47,281 nucleotides of DNA, from the NCBI GenBank assembly GCA_017618075.1, contig JAFZUY010000035.1, positions 1 to 47,281 on the forward strand, written 5' to 3'. The notes under the pieces were generated by a model. The model ran no database searches and had not been told where the DNA came from. It was given only the letters and a program-made list of their open reading frames with translations. Position 1 is the first letter of the stretch. Each line of letters begins with the position of its first letter. Below are positions 25,049 through 34,163 of the stretch, piece by piece. The position numbers and the translations under genes are program-made. The DNA comes from Lachnospiraceae bacterium (GTDB lineage Bacteria; Bacillota; Clostridia; Lachnospirales; Lachnospiraceae).

Positions 25049-27541
25049 ATGAACAAAACTGATTATTTATATCATAATCAAATGATAGTCAAATGCAATA
25101 GCGCGATTGCTCTTTTAGATCAGGATATTGCTGACATTGAAACATTAAAAGAAAATCTTAATTCTATTATTAAAGAAGGGAAATTAAAAGGCCAATCAAT
25201 AGTAGCTCTTAAAGAGAATTTGAGAGACTATTTTATTTGTATTGGTCTTATTTTGTCTGCAGATAAAAGCGATAAAAATGATTTGGGAAGACTTAAGAGC
25301 AAACTTGCGAGCGAAACAAACTACGATGGACCTCTAATTTGGAAACATTTTGAAGAAGCAAGAGCAAAAATGAACACTGCCGAAGCAACGGCAAGTGATT
25401 TTAGAACAAAAGAAAGATTATATTCACCCCCGTGGTACTATGATGAAGAGTTAGACAAATGGTTACAATCAGATGATCCTAATCCGTATACGTCCAAGGT
25501 TAGATATTACGAACATGAAGCGGATGTTGAACGTGGATTAATGGAAGCTGCTCAAAGAAAAATGAAAGCGTTTGACAGTTTCGCCACGGATACCATGGGA
25601 TATCTGTCTGCAGGAAAAGAAATAAGGAAGACAGTAAGTGAAACTTTTGCTTTAATGAAAACTCAAAAAGAAGGAGGAATCTATTCTCCCGGCGTGGCAA
25701 AGGTTTATCTTAATAAACTATTGCTTTCAGACAATTCATATTTGAAAAATATTGCGAATAGTATTATAGGGTCGGAAGAATATGGAGATTACTTGATTGA
25801 CTCTGAGTTTTATGATGATGAAGATGTAAAAGAATTAGAGTTTATAAATAGTTTGATTAACTATTATTACAATTCACCTAATTTGGGCAATTCTGCAGCT
25901 AGCGAAGCAGCGAAGAAGAATATGAATTTAAATGATTTGCTTCTGAAGAAGTCTCAGATTATAGAAAAAATTGTTTCAAAGATGGAACACTCGGAAGAAT
26001 TTTTGAATGCATTAAAATTTGCAAAGATAAGAAATTATTCCGCGGATCAAATGGAGGAATTAATGTGGCATTGGGCAATAATTGATGATATGGATGTGTC
26101 CCAATGCAGTCCGGTTCCTGAATCATGGATGAAGGGAATAGTGCATGATTATAAGATGTCTAAATGGATTGTGAATGATAATCCGGTCATGTCATATTGT
26201 TATTATGAGTCTGCAATGGATTATTATTTCTTCAATTCATTTGTAGATGGAGATGGCAAAGAATTGCTTTTGAAGGAATGGATTATAAATACTGTATATC
26301 CTGCTTTATGGTATGGTGCCATCTTTAATGATAGTATTTCAGAACAATCTGAAAATAATATATTTACAACAAAAAAGGAATCTTTAAAAAGTTTAGCAAA
26401 TAATATAAAGAATATGGGCACAGAATTAATATCAGATAAAGAATTACTAAATAAGTTTGTGCTTGGACTGGAAAATGAGAGCGTTCAATTCATCTGGATT
26501 TCGGGATTAATGTCAGAGACAATAATGCCCCTAGGCCACCAGCCTATAGATCTTAATCCTTTTGGCGCGAAAGACCATTCATCAACTTATATTTCAAATA
26601 TAAAAGATACACAAACATGCGCGAATTTTGCTTGGGGAGAATTTTGGGATCACTTAATGAAGGATGTTGAGAAATTACCCGGTGAAGAAATAAATAACTT
26701 ATACACTCAAGTGAGCCAAATCCCTTTATTAAATATGCTATCAAAGGGAAAAATTGATGCACAATATGAGAGTAATAATCGGGCATGGGATGATTATAAA
26801 AAAGTTATTAAAAAAATGCAAACTGACTTTCCCAATAATCCTTATTATAAGAATCCATATGACGATGGCAAATTTTATATAGAATATCAGCATGGATTTG
26901 AAAATGAATTTTTGTATGGAAAATATATCCCCCTTGCGTCGGAATGGTTTATGACCAGCGAAACTGATAATGGTGAGAAGATAAAATATTTTGAGATAGG
27001 TAAAGGATTACATGGAGCTCATGATTCATGTGAAGTGATTTCTGTTTATAACGTTATGACTTTTTTAGAGGATGAGAATGTGGATTTTGCCCGGATTGTA
27101 AAAGACTTTGATTCTAAAGCACCTGCGATAGGGGGCAATTGGGGAACTGCTCCGGATTATATCGAAGAATATCTGGAAATCCAAGGCTATAAAACAGATA
27201 CAATAGATGTTAATAACTTATATTATAATCCTAATGGCGAAGACGATTTTGATGACTTGTTAGAAGACCATGATGCATTTATTATAAGTGATTGGAACAC
27301 AATATATGCAGATGAAGCAATGCATACTATGGCCATAACAGTAAAAAAAGGTATTAATGAAATGGGCGAACCTTCATATGAGATAGTTTTACACAATGAT
27401 TCTGGTGAATGTCATTACACAAAGGTTTATAATTCTGACGATTTTTATAATCTGATTTGCGGGTATACAAAAGAAAAAATTGGTGATGATTATTATCCGG
27501 TTTATGATGGTGCAATCAAAATAATAGGGGTAAAAAAATGA
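25049..27541 (+). CDS. LXG-type T7SS effector with C-terminal C39-like cysteine peptidase domain
   Basis: 830 residues, no signal peptide. The N-terminal about 210 residues are helical, with an LXG-type signature GKLKGQSIVALKENLRDYF (Leu46-Lys47-Gly48) and later heptads like KMKAFDSFATDTMGYL. After a long helical middle, the last about 175 residues look like a papain-fold C39-type peptidase: HDSC661EVISVYN, the GNWGTAPDYIEEYLEIQGY block, His759 in EAMHTMAITV, and LHND784 as the third residue. The stop codon overlaps the ATG of the next gene by 4 bp, a toxin-partner arrangement. DNA here is visibly more AT-rich than its neighbours. The target is unknown; bacterial antagonism is inferred. Confidence 0.72.
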   Translation: MNKTDYLYHNQMIVKCNSAIALLDQDIADIETLKENLNSIIKEGKLKGQSIVALKENLRDYFICIGLILSADKSDKNDLGRLKSKLASETNYDGPLIWKHFEEARAKMNTAEATASDFRTKERLYSPPWYYDEELDKWLQSDDPNPYTSKVRYYEHEADVERGLMEAAQRKMKAFDSFATDTMGYLSAGKEIRKTVSETFALMKTQKEGGIYSPGVAKVYLNKLLLSDNSYLKNIANSIIGSEEYGDYLIDSEFYDDEDVKELEFINSLINYYYNSPNLGNSAASEAAKKNMNLNDLLLKKSQIIEKIVSKMEHSEEFLNALKFAKIRNYSADQMEELMWHWAIIDDMDVSQCSPVPESWMKGIVHDYKMSKWIVNDNPVMSYCYYESAMDYYFFNSFVDGDGKELLLKEWIINTVYPALWYGAIFNDSISEQSENNIFTTKKESLKSLANNIKNMGTELISDKELLNKFVLGLENESVQFIWISGLMSETIMPLGHQPIDLNPFGAKDHSSTYISNIKDTQTCANFAWGEFWDHLMKDVEKLPGEEINNLYTQVSQIPLLNMLSKGKIDAQYESNNRAWDDYKKVIKKMQTDFPNNPYYKNPYDDGKFYIEYQHGFENEFLYGKYIPLASEWFMTSETDNGEKIKYFEIGKGLHGAHDSCEVISVYNVMTFLEDENVDFARIVKDFDSKAPAIGGNWGTAPDYIEEYLEIQGYKTDTIDVNNLYYNPNGEDDFDDLLEDHDAFIISDWNTIYADEAMHTMAITVKKGINEMGEPSYEIVLHNDSGECHYTKVYNSDDFYNLICGYTKEKIGDDYYPVYDGAIKIIGVKK

Positions 27542-28710
27542 AAGAATATATAAAAATAGTTATCATTCTATTGCTGACAGCTTTTTTATGCGGTTGCGTA
27601 GAAAGAAATGTGACCGATGTGGAAAGTGATATCCGACCGGATATTTTCGTTAAAAGGTGCTATAAGGATTATTGTAATGCTTTTATTGGGGAAAGTTCAT
27701 ATTTGGCATTGCCTAACTTTGAAGACCACAGCGAAAATTATACATATCTGCCGTATCGAATTTGTGAGAATGATAATGATTTCTATTATGTAATAAATAA
27801 TTCAGTATATAAGTATTCTGATAATAATTCTAAATTGGTTTATTCTCCTGAGAAAGATATTTATGCACTGATATATGTATATCAAGATAATTTGTTTTAT
27901 ACGACAGATGATTCGATATGGAAATATAATTTGAGGACTCTTAAATCTGAAAAAGTAATTGATGCAAATCGTAAGTATTTCAATACGGTAGTGTTGGGAG
28001 ATAACATAGTTGTAGAGGGGAATAGATTTCTCTTTTACGATTTGGAAAAGGAGAAGATTACTGAAATAGAGAATGCTTATGATATGGATCAGGAGAATTT
28101 GAATGATTTAGTTCCGGATGGGTTTTATGTAATACATAAAGAAAAATATAATTCAATTGATCAAAACATTCTGGAAGTTTTTTATTATTCTGAAAGTGGA
28201 ATGGAAAAAGCCGGATTTAATTCTATTGTTGTAATTGATAATGTAGAAGATGATTGGTTCAGATTGTTTGACTATCGTACTCATCAAAAGATAAATATAA
28301 TTGATGATTGTTTATATAGTTTTTATGTTTCAGGTGAAACAGATAGTTATTACCAACCTCCTACTATTTATGGTTCGGCTGAAAGATGCAGAACAAAGTA
28401 TTGGAAAAAAGATTTTATAACAAAGATAGAAGGCCCGGATTTTTCTTCTCGTTCAAACGAGGAGAAAAAGATATATGAGGATTCGGAGAACAGAATTCTG
28501 GGATATAATCCTGACACAAATGAAGTATATTTATATGTCTTTGATAACCATACAATAACATCAAAGAATTTAGATGATCAAAGTGAGATAATAGTTGAAA
28601 CGTTAGACGAAGCTGACACGATTTATTTTGAATGGCGTGATACGAGGCTTTATTGGATTTATGATAAAAACGGCACCGAAGAATTCGGCGGATGCCATGA
28701 GTTTTATTAG
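27538..28710 (+). CDS. lipoprotein with propeller-like repeats, putative immunity/partner of the LXG effector
   Basis: 390 residues. A short signal peptide ends in lipobox LCG|C (Cys20). The mature part has repeated short strands such as DNDFYYVINNSVYKY and DNLFYTTDDSIWKY, resembling DUF5050-like propeller repeats. The ATG overlaps the effector stop (ATGA), giving translational coupling. A surface-anchored protein encoded just after a secreted peptidase is a natural immunity candidate, but an accessory role is possible. The last 26 bp recur almost exactly at 44354-44379. Confidence 0.65.
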   Translation: MKEYIKIVIILLLTAFLCGCVERNVTDVESDIRPDIFVKRCYKDYCNAFIGESSYLALPNFEDHSENYTYLPYRICENDNDFYYVINNSVYKYSDNNSKLVYSPEKDIYALIYVYQDNLFYTTDDSIWKYNLRTLKSEKVIDANRKYFNTVVLGDNIVVEGNRFLFYDLEKEKITEIENAYDMDQENLNDLVPDGFYVIHKEKYNSIDQNILEVFYYSESGMEKAGFNSIVVIDNVEDDWFRLFDYRTHQKINIIDDCLYSFYVSGETDSYYQPPTIYGSAERCRTKYWKKDFITKIEGPDFSSRSNEEKKIYEDSENRILGYNPDTNEVYLYVFDNHTITSKNLDDQSEIIVETLDEADTIYFEWRDTRLYWIYDKNGTEEFGGCHEFY

Positions 28711-28720
28711 AAATTATCCT

Positions 28721-28750
28721 TTGATTTATTGACGTATAACGTATTATAAT
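28721..28750 (+). promoter_or_regulatory. promoter of the WXG100 pair
   Basis: TTGATT (28721-28726) and a perfect TATAAT (28745-28750) are 18 bp apart, 57 bp upstream of the first WXG100-like gene. Direct repeats of ACGTAT lie between the boxes. With the terminator at 29482 this gives the two small genes their own transcription unit. Confidence 0.65.
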
Positions 28751-28807
28751 GTAAACTTTAATTTAGTAACTTATTTAATCCTATTATTGAAAAAAGGGGG
28801 CTTAAGA

Positions 28808-29107
28808 ATGGCAGGAACTAGAATTATTATGAATGCTGAGACATTAAATCAATATGCCCAGCAGTTGTTAAGTGTGAAAAAAGAGATGGAAACAAGTTAT
28901 GATTCGTTAGACAAAGCTGTTACTGAAGTATTAACGAATTCAGAGGGTGAATCAGTAATTGCCTTTCAGGAGAGATATTTACAGGTTCAGACGATGTATG
29001 AAAATATGATAGAGTTATTACAGCAATATTCGGATGCTCTCATCAAAATTAAGGAACAATATCAAGAAGTTGATGCTATGAACGCTGCACAAATCAGAAG
29101 TTTATAA
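28808..29107 (+). CDS. WXG100-family-like protein (Trp replaced)
   Basis: 99 residues in two amphipathic helices joined by a turn, the WXG100/ESAT-6 length and fold. At the turn the expected Trp-x-Gly is Ser-Glu-Gly (TNSEGESVIAF), keeping the Gly and the following Phe. WXG100 proteins are secreted by EssC as helical-hairpin dimers and often co-secreted with effectors. The ATG at 28808 follows AAAAAGGGGGC; the upstream TTG at 28787 overlaps the ribosome binding site. No clear YxxxD tail is seen; the protein ends AAQIRSL. Confidence 0.85.
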   Translation: MAGTRIIMNAETLNQYAQQLLSVKKEMETSYDSLDKAVTEVLTNSEGESVIAFQERYLQVQTMYENMIELLQQYSDALIKIKEQYQEVDAMNAAQIRSL

Positions 29108-29148
29108 TAGTATTATTTTGAAAGTATAATATAATGGGAGGATTAAAA

Positions 29149-29466
29149 ATGGCAGAGAATTTTAATATTACTCTAGATTACACAGAATTGGAAAAAGATG
29201 CACAGATTATAGATGACGTTTTCGATAATTTACAAACAATTCAATATCCTAGAATCAATGCTTTAAATGATGAGATTTTGAGCGTTTGTGAAGGTATGAC
29301 ATTCGATGCTTTTCATGAGAGACTGGCTAGCTATAACGATACTTGCGTACAGGGCGTAGGTAAGTTTTGTAACCAACTTTCCAGTATTATCAGATCGACT
29401 ATTAAAACTACGGATTCAGGTGATAACACAATGGCTTCCGCAGTTACGCAAGCATTCTCAGGTTAA
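29149..29466 (+). CDS. second WXG100-family-like protein (Trp replaced)
   Basis: 105 residues with the helix-turn-helix form of WXG100 proteins. The turn is VCEGMTFDAFHERL, with Cys-Glu-Gly where Trp-x-Gly is usual. The C-terminal tail is longer, ending VTQAFSG. GGGAGG at 29136-29141 sets the start at 29149. It lies 41 bp after the first WXG100-like gene and is followed at once by a terminator. The two differ enough to form a heterodimer; each alone could also homodimerise. Confidence 0.82.
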   Translation: MAENFNITLDYTELEKDAQIIDDVFDNLQTIQYPRINALNDEILSVCEGMTFDAFHERLASYNDTCVQGVGKFCNQLSSIIRSTIKTTDSGDNTMASAVTQAFSG

Positions 29467-29481
29467 CATGCTTTAGAATAA

Positions 29482-29507
29482 GGCTCTACAAAATTGTAGA
29501 GCCTTTT
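29482..29507 (+). terminator. rho-independent terminator after the WXG100 pair
   Basis: GGCTCTACA (29482-29490) pairs with TGTAGAGCC (29495-29503), with a 4-nt loop and four T following. It isolates the small secreted proteins from essC. Confidence 0.8.
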
Positions 29508-29554
29508 AAAATATAGAAATTATCTCATTTTGAGTGGAAGACGTTTCTTATTTG

Positions 29555-29590
29555 ATGTATACTTATAAAAGGTATACATTTTTTATTTTT
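29555..29590 (+). terminator. terminator- or attenuator-like hairpin ahead of essC
   Basis: ATGTATAC (29555-29562) pairs with GTATACAT (29572-29579) around a 9-nt loop, followed by a nearly continuous T-run to about 29591, 27-52 bp upstream of the essC start. It may be a second terminator or an attenuator; the loop also carries TATAAA, so a promoter overlapping it cannot be excluded. Confidence 0.45.
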
Positions 29591-29606
29591 TTGCAAAGGG
29601 GTAAAC

Positions 29607-32600
29607 ATGAAATACAAATTAGTATTGTGTGGGACAGGTTTTTTTCAGGAAATGGAACTTCCGGAAGATGATGATTTTCGTTTTATCGGAACTTCTAAAG
29701 GGTGCAATATACGATTTGATAAAGATCGCATTGGTGAAGAATTTCAGATAAAAATAATTCGCGATCAAAATTCCGGCCGTTTACTGGCGCTTTCTGGTGT
29801 TATTTTTTTGTTCAACGATAAGGAAGTAACAGAAATAGTTGTTAATCCCGGAGACAAAATTCGTGTATATTCAATTGCTACAAAAAAAGAATTGTTCTCA
29901 TTGGACTATTTTATAGATTATGAATTGAAAAATGTTGACTATGATCTTAAAATCAGCCTTTCTCAAGATAATACAATCAGAATTGGAGAGAAGAATTGCG
30001 ATATTATTATAAGTGATTCAAATCTTCAAGATAAATGTCTGATTCTTTCTAAAAATGCTAATGATTTGCAAATGGATTCTTCGTTAGTTAGAAATATGGT
30101 GACTATCAATGGCTCGCCGGTTCGCAATGATAAATCTCTTGTTAAAAACGGTAGTTTCTTTTCTATTCTCGGATATCAATTCTATTTATATAATAACGAA
30201 TTATTTACAACAAGTGACGGAACGGTAACAACAAGATTATCAAACTCGAAGATTACATATCAAAAGAATCATTTTGAATATCCCCAATACATAAAAAATG
30301 TCAGACAACAATATGTAATTCCTGAAGAAGAAATAGAGGTTCTGGATCCCAAATCTCCGAAAGAACATGAACCTGCCAATATTGTTATGTCTCTTATTCC
30401 TACATTGATGTCTACAGGAGTTATGATGTTAATGAGATCCATGATGGGAAGCGGAAAAAGAATGATTTTTATGAGTGCAGGAATGATGATTGCCGGAGTT
30501 TCCACTACCATTTTTTCGTTCGTTTCTTCCGCAAAAAGAAGTAAGAAGGATGAGGCTAAACGCGAGAAGGATTATTTTGATTATATAAAAGACAGAGAAG
30601 AGTATATTATCGGCATTCGTGAAAAAGAATACGAATTGTCCTGTCAGAAGAACCCTTCTCTGGACGAAGAAATAAAATTTGTAGCCGATTTTGATTCGAG
30701 ACTGTTTTCCAAGAAAAAAGAACACGATGACTTTCTTTTGGTTAGAATCGGTACAGGTGTAGTTAAAACCAAAAATCCGGTAAGATATAATACTCATGAA
30801 TATGTGGATACTGAAGATTATCTTATGGATTATCCTAAGAGTATTAAATATAAATACGAGTATATTCAAGATATGCCCGTTATGTTAGATTTGAAAAATT
30901 GTAATGCTATAGGTTTTATAGGTTCCAGAACAAAGCTTTACCAGATGGTAAAGAATTTAGCATTGAGCATAGCTATTGAACATTTTTATCAGGATGTTCA
31001 ATTAATGTTTGTTATGAATGAAGATGAGAAGAGATTGTTTGACTGGGCCAGATGGTTCCATAATACAACCTCTCCGTCCGGCATACTTAGAAATTTCATG
31101 TATGATGATGATAGTTCTAAGATTCTTCTTGAGTACATTTATGCAGAATTATCACGAAGAGATGAGATGAAAGAAGAGGAAATATCAAATCTTCCTCATT
31201 TTGTAATTTTTGCATACAGATCAGAGAGAATAACATCACATCCGTTAAAAAAGTATTATGACAGAGCCGCTAAACTGGGCTTTACATTCCTTTTCTTTGA
31301 AGAGTATGAGGAATTTGTTAATGACAGCTGTACAAAACTTATATTTCTCTCAGATGAAGGAAATAGCGGGTTAATCCGAAATGTCGAAAATGGCGAAATC
31401 ATCCAGGAGTTTGAATATGAACACATTCCGGGAGATATAGCGGCAAGAGCAGCGTTAAAACTGGGTTGCGTTTATGTAGATGAAGCCAGCCTGGCCGGTT
31501 CGCTTACAAAAAATATATCTCTTTTTGAATTACTGGGAATTATGAATATAAATGATCTTGAATTGGAAAAGAGATGGAATGCTTCTAGAATATATGAAAG
31601 CATGGCGGCTCCCTTGGGAGTTAAGACAGGAAATGAAATAGTATATCTTGATCTTCATGAAAAGTTTCATGGACCGCATGGCTTAGTTGCCGGTACTACA
31701 GGTTCCGGAAAAAGTGAAATCATGCAGACTTACATCTGTTCAATGGCTACTTTGTTTCATCCTTACGAGGTTGGTTTCATTATCATCGACTTTAAGGGTG
31801 GCGGAATGGTAAATCAGTTTAGAGATTTGCCACATCTTAACGGTGCCATAACAAATATTGATGGCAGAGAAATAGACAGATCATTGATGTCTATAAAAGC
31901 AGAGCTTCTTAAACGTCAGGAATTATTTGCTCAGGCCGGAGTTAACAAGATAGATGATTATATCAGATTATTCAAAAAAGGTGAGGTTAAAACAGCACTT
32001 CCTCATCTTATACTTATAGTGGATGAATTTGCTGAACTAAAAAGTGATCAGCCTGAATTCATGAAAGAGTTGATTAGTGCTGCTCGTATAGGACGAAGTC
32101 TCGGAGTTCATCTTATTTTGGCAACACAGAAACCTTCCGGCGTTGTAAATGATCAGATTTGGAGTAACTCCAAGTTTAAACTGTGTCTGAAAGTACAAAA
32201 TAAAGAAGATAGTAATGAAGTTCTTAAATCTCCGCTTGCAGCAGAGATAAGAGAACCCGGACGAGCATATCTTCAGGTAGGAAATAATGAAATATTCCAG
32301 CTCTTTCAGTCTGCATATAGTGGGGCTCCTTCGCAGTTTGATACTCTTGGTAATTCACGAAAGTTTAAATTATCTAAAGTAAGTCTTTGCGGAAGAAGAG
32401 AAGTTTTCTTTGAACAAAAACCTAAAAGTATCGATGATTCAGCCACACAGCTGGATGCAGTTGTACAATATGTAAATGATTATTGTAAGCAAAACGGAAT
32501 TGAGAGACTTCCGAATATCTGTCTGCCTTCTTTAAGCGAATACATTACTATTCCTGAAGAAGCTGAATGTGGCAGAGAAAATGGTATTTATATTCCTGTC

Positions 32601-34139
32601 GGTTTTTATGATGATCCTTCAAGGCAGACTCAGAAAAACTACTATATTGATTTTTCTCAGGGCAATGTATTTGTTCTTGGTTCTTCTCAATTCGGAAAAA
32701 CAACGTTTCTTCAAACGATAATAAAACAAATTGCCACAAACTACAGTCCATCGGAAGTGTGTATTTATATCATGGATTTTGCCTCCATGTTTCTTAAGAA
32801 TTTCTCTAAACTGAAACATGTCGGGGGAGTTATAACTGCATCTGATGATGATAAGATTAAGAAATTCTTCAGTATGATGGAAGAAAATCTGGCCATCAGA
32901 AAAGAGACTTTTGCTAAATTGGGAGTTACATCTTATTCATCCTACAGAGAAGCCGGATTTACTGAGTTGCCTCAGATTGTGATTATCTTAGAGAATCTTA
33001 CAGCATTCAGAGAAATATATCCTAATCTGGATGATAATCTTATAATGCTTTGTAGAGACGGTTTGTCTTTGGGAATAACGGTTGTTATAACCAATTCGCA
33101 AACGAACGGAATGGGATTTAAATACTTATCAAATTTTGCCACTCGAATTGTCTTTACTTGTAACAATTCAAGTGATTACATTTCTGTTTTTGACAGATGT
33201 AAAATTACTCCAAGAGAAATTCCGGGACGAGCTGTAATAGAAATTAATAAATCATATTATGAGTGCCAGATGTACGTGCCGTTTGAAGCACAGAAGGAAT
33301 ACGAAAAGATAGAGCTTATGCGTTCGTTTATTAATGAAGCGAATGAAAAGTATTCTAATTTCAAAAACAGCGGAATTATTCCGGAAGTACCTGATGTTGT
33401 CACAAAAGAATTTGTTATGGCACTTGATGATAATTATGGAGAATATGAAATTCCTATAGGAATTACGTACGCTGATGTTTCACCTAAAAAGATATCAATG
33501 GATAAGGTTTCCAAGATGGTTATTTCAGGTAAAGAAGAAATAGGCAAAAAAGCGTTTATAACTTATCTTGTTGGAAACATTATTAGTAAATGCTGCGAGA
33601 ATAAAATGAAATTATTCTTTGTGGATAAGGTGAACAGAGAATTTGAAGAAAAAGTAAAAGACAAAGAAAATGTAGTTTACTCATGCAATGTGGATGATAT
33701 AAAAACATACATTTCCGAAATAACTGAAGAACTCAAAAATCGTTATGAGAAAATGGTTGGCGGTGATTTGGCATTTATTGAGAATGAACCGTTAATTGTA
33801 CTTTTGGCGAATACTAAAGAGGCACAGAATATTATTGACGCAGACAGAACAGTAACGACCTATTATAATGATATTGTCAATAAATACAAAAACCAAAAAG
33901 TATTTGTTATCTTTTCTGATTTTGAAAATGTATCAACCAGTTTTTCTGTGTCATCGGCAATTATCAAGTCTTTGAAAGAAGAAAGGTATTTGGTTGTTTT
34001 CGACAGCGCAGCTGAACAAAAAGTTATAGAAATGTCGTTGCAATATGTTAAAGCCAACAACAAAAAACCTTTATTTGGAGATGCTTTCATATCTGATGGT
34101 GCGGATACCTTTAGAGTTAAAACAGTTATAAACGAATAA
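29607..34139 (+). CDS. essC: EssC-type FtsK/SpoIIIE ATPase of type VII secretion
   Basis: 1510 residues, full length for EssC/YukBA. Two N-terminal FHA-like domains (about 1-95 and 100-205) precede two membrane segments (about 258-276 and 283-305). ATPase domain 1 has an intact Walker A (TTGSGK702SEIM) and Walker B (LILIVDEFAEL). Domain 2 has GSSQFGK1031TTFL and domain 3 a degenerate ISGKEEIGKKAF. It drives export of WXG100 and LXG substrates through the membrane. The ribosome binding site is AAAGGGG. The N-terminal FHA domains could read phospho-Thr on the TTxL scaffold. Confidence 0.95.
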   Translation: MKYKLVLCGTGFFQEMELPEDDDFRFIGTSKGCNIRFDKDRIGEEFQIKIIRDQNSGRLLALSGVIFLFNDKEVTEIVVNPGDKIRVYSIATKKELFSLDYFIDYELKNVDYDLKISLSQDNTIRIGEKNCDIIISDSNLQDKCLILSKNANDLQMDSSLVRNMVTINGSPVRNDKSLVKNGSFFSILGYQFYLYNNELFTTSDGTVTTRLSNSKITYQKNHFEYPQYIKNVRQQYVIPEEEIEVLDPKSPKEHEPANIVMSLIPTLMSTGVMMLMRSMMGSGKRMIFMSAGMMIAGVSTTIFSFVSSAKRSKKDEAKREKDYFDYIKDREEYIIGIREKEYELSCQKNPSLDEEIKFVADFDSRLFSKKKEHDDFLLVRIGTGVVKTKNPVRYNTHEYVDTEDYLMDYPKSIKYKYEYIQDMPVMLDLKNCNAIGFIGSRTKLYQMVKNLALSIAIEHFYQDVQLMFVMNEDEKRLFDWARWFHNTTSPSGILRNFMYDDDSSKILLEYIYAELSRRDEMKEEEISNLPHFVIFAYRSERITSHPLKKYYDRAAKLGFTFLFFEEYEEFVNDSCTKLIFLSDEGNSGLIRNVENGEIIQEFEYEHIPGDIAARAALKLGCVYVDEASLAGSLTKNISLFELLGIMNINDLELEKRWNASRIYESMAAPLGVKTGNEIVYLDLHEKFHGPHGLVAGTTGSGKSEIMQTYICSMATLFHPYEVGFIIIDFKGGGMVNQFRDLPHLNGAITNIDGREIDRSLMSIKAELLKRQELFAQAGVNKIDDYIRLFKKGEVKTALPHLILIVDEFAELKSDQPEFMKELISAARIGRSLGVHLILATQKPSGVVNDQIWSNSKFKLCLKVQNKEDSNEVLKSPLAAEIREPGRAYLQVGNNEIFQLFQSAYSGAPSQFDTLGNSRKFKLSKVSLCGRREVFFEQKPKSIDDSATQLDAVVQYVNDYCKQNGIERLPNICLPSLSEYITIPEEAECGRENGIYIPVGFYDDPSRQTQKNYYIDFSQGNVFVLGSSQFGKTTFLQTIIKQIATNYSPSEVCIYIMDFASMFLKNFSKLKHVGGVITASDDDKIKKFFSMMEENLAIRKETFAKLGVTSYSSYREAGFTELPQIVIILENLTAFREIYPNLDDNLIMLCRDGLSLGITVVITNSQTNGMGFKYLSNFATRIVFTCNNSSDYISVFDRCKITPREIPGRAVIEINKSYYECQMYVPFEAQKEYEKIELMRSFINEANEKYSNFKNSGIIPEVPDVVTKEFVMALDDNYGEYEIPIGITYADVSPKKISMDKVSKMVISGKEEIGKKAFITYLVGNIISKCCENKMKLFFVDKVNREFEEKVKDKENVVYSCNVDDIKTYISEITEELKNRYEKMVGGDLAFIENEPLIVLLANTKEAQNIIDADRTVTTYYNDIVNKYKNQKVFVIFSDFENVSTSFSVSSAIIKSLKEERYLVVFDSAAEQKVIEMSLQYVKANNKKPLFGDAFISDGADTFRVKTVINE

Positions 34140-34163
34140 ATGATATTTCATGAGGTGAAAGAC

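Noticed and set aside
28729-28750. TTGACG as -35 box of the WXG100 promoter
   Set aside because: Only 10 bp from the TATAAT; TTGATT at 28721 has an 18-bp spacing.
30269-30869. Long minus-strand open frames opposite essC and other real genes
   Set aside because: They have no ribosome binding site or family features and are shadows of well-supported genes.
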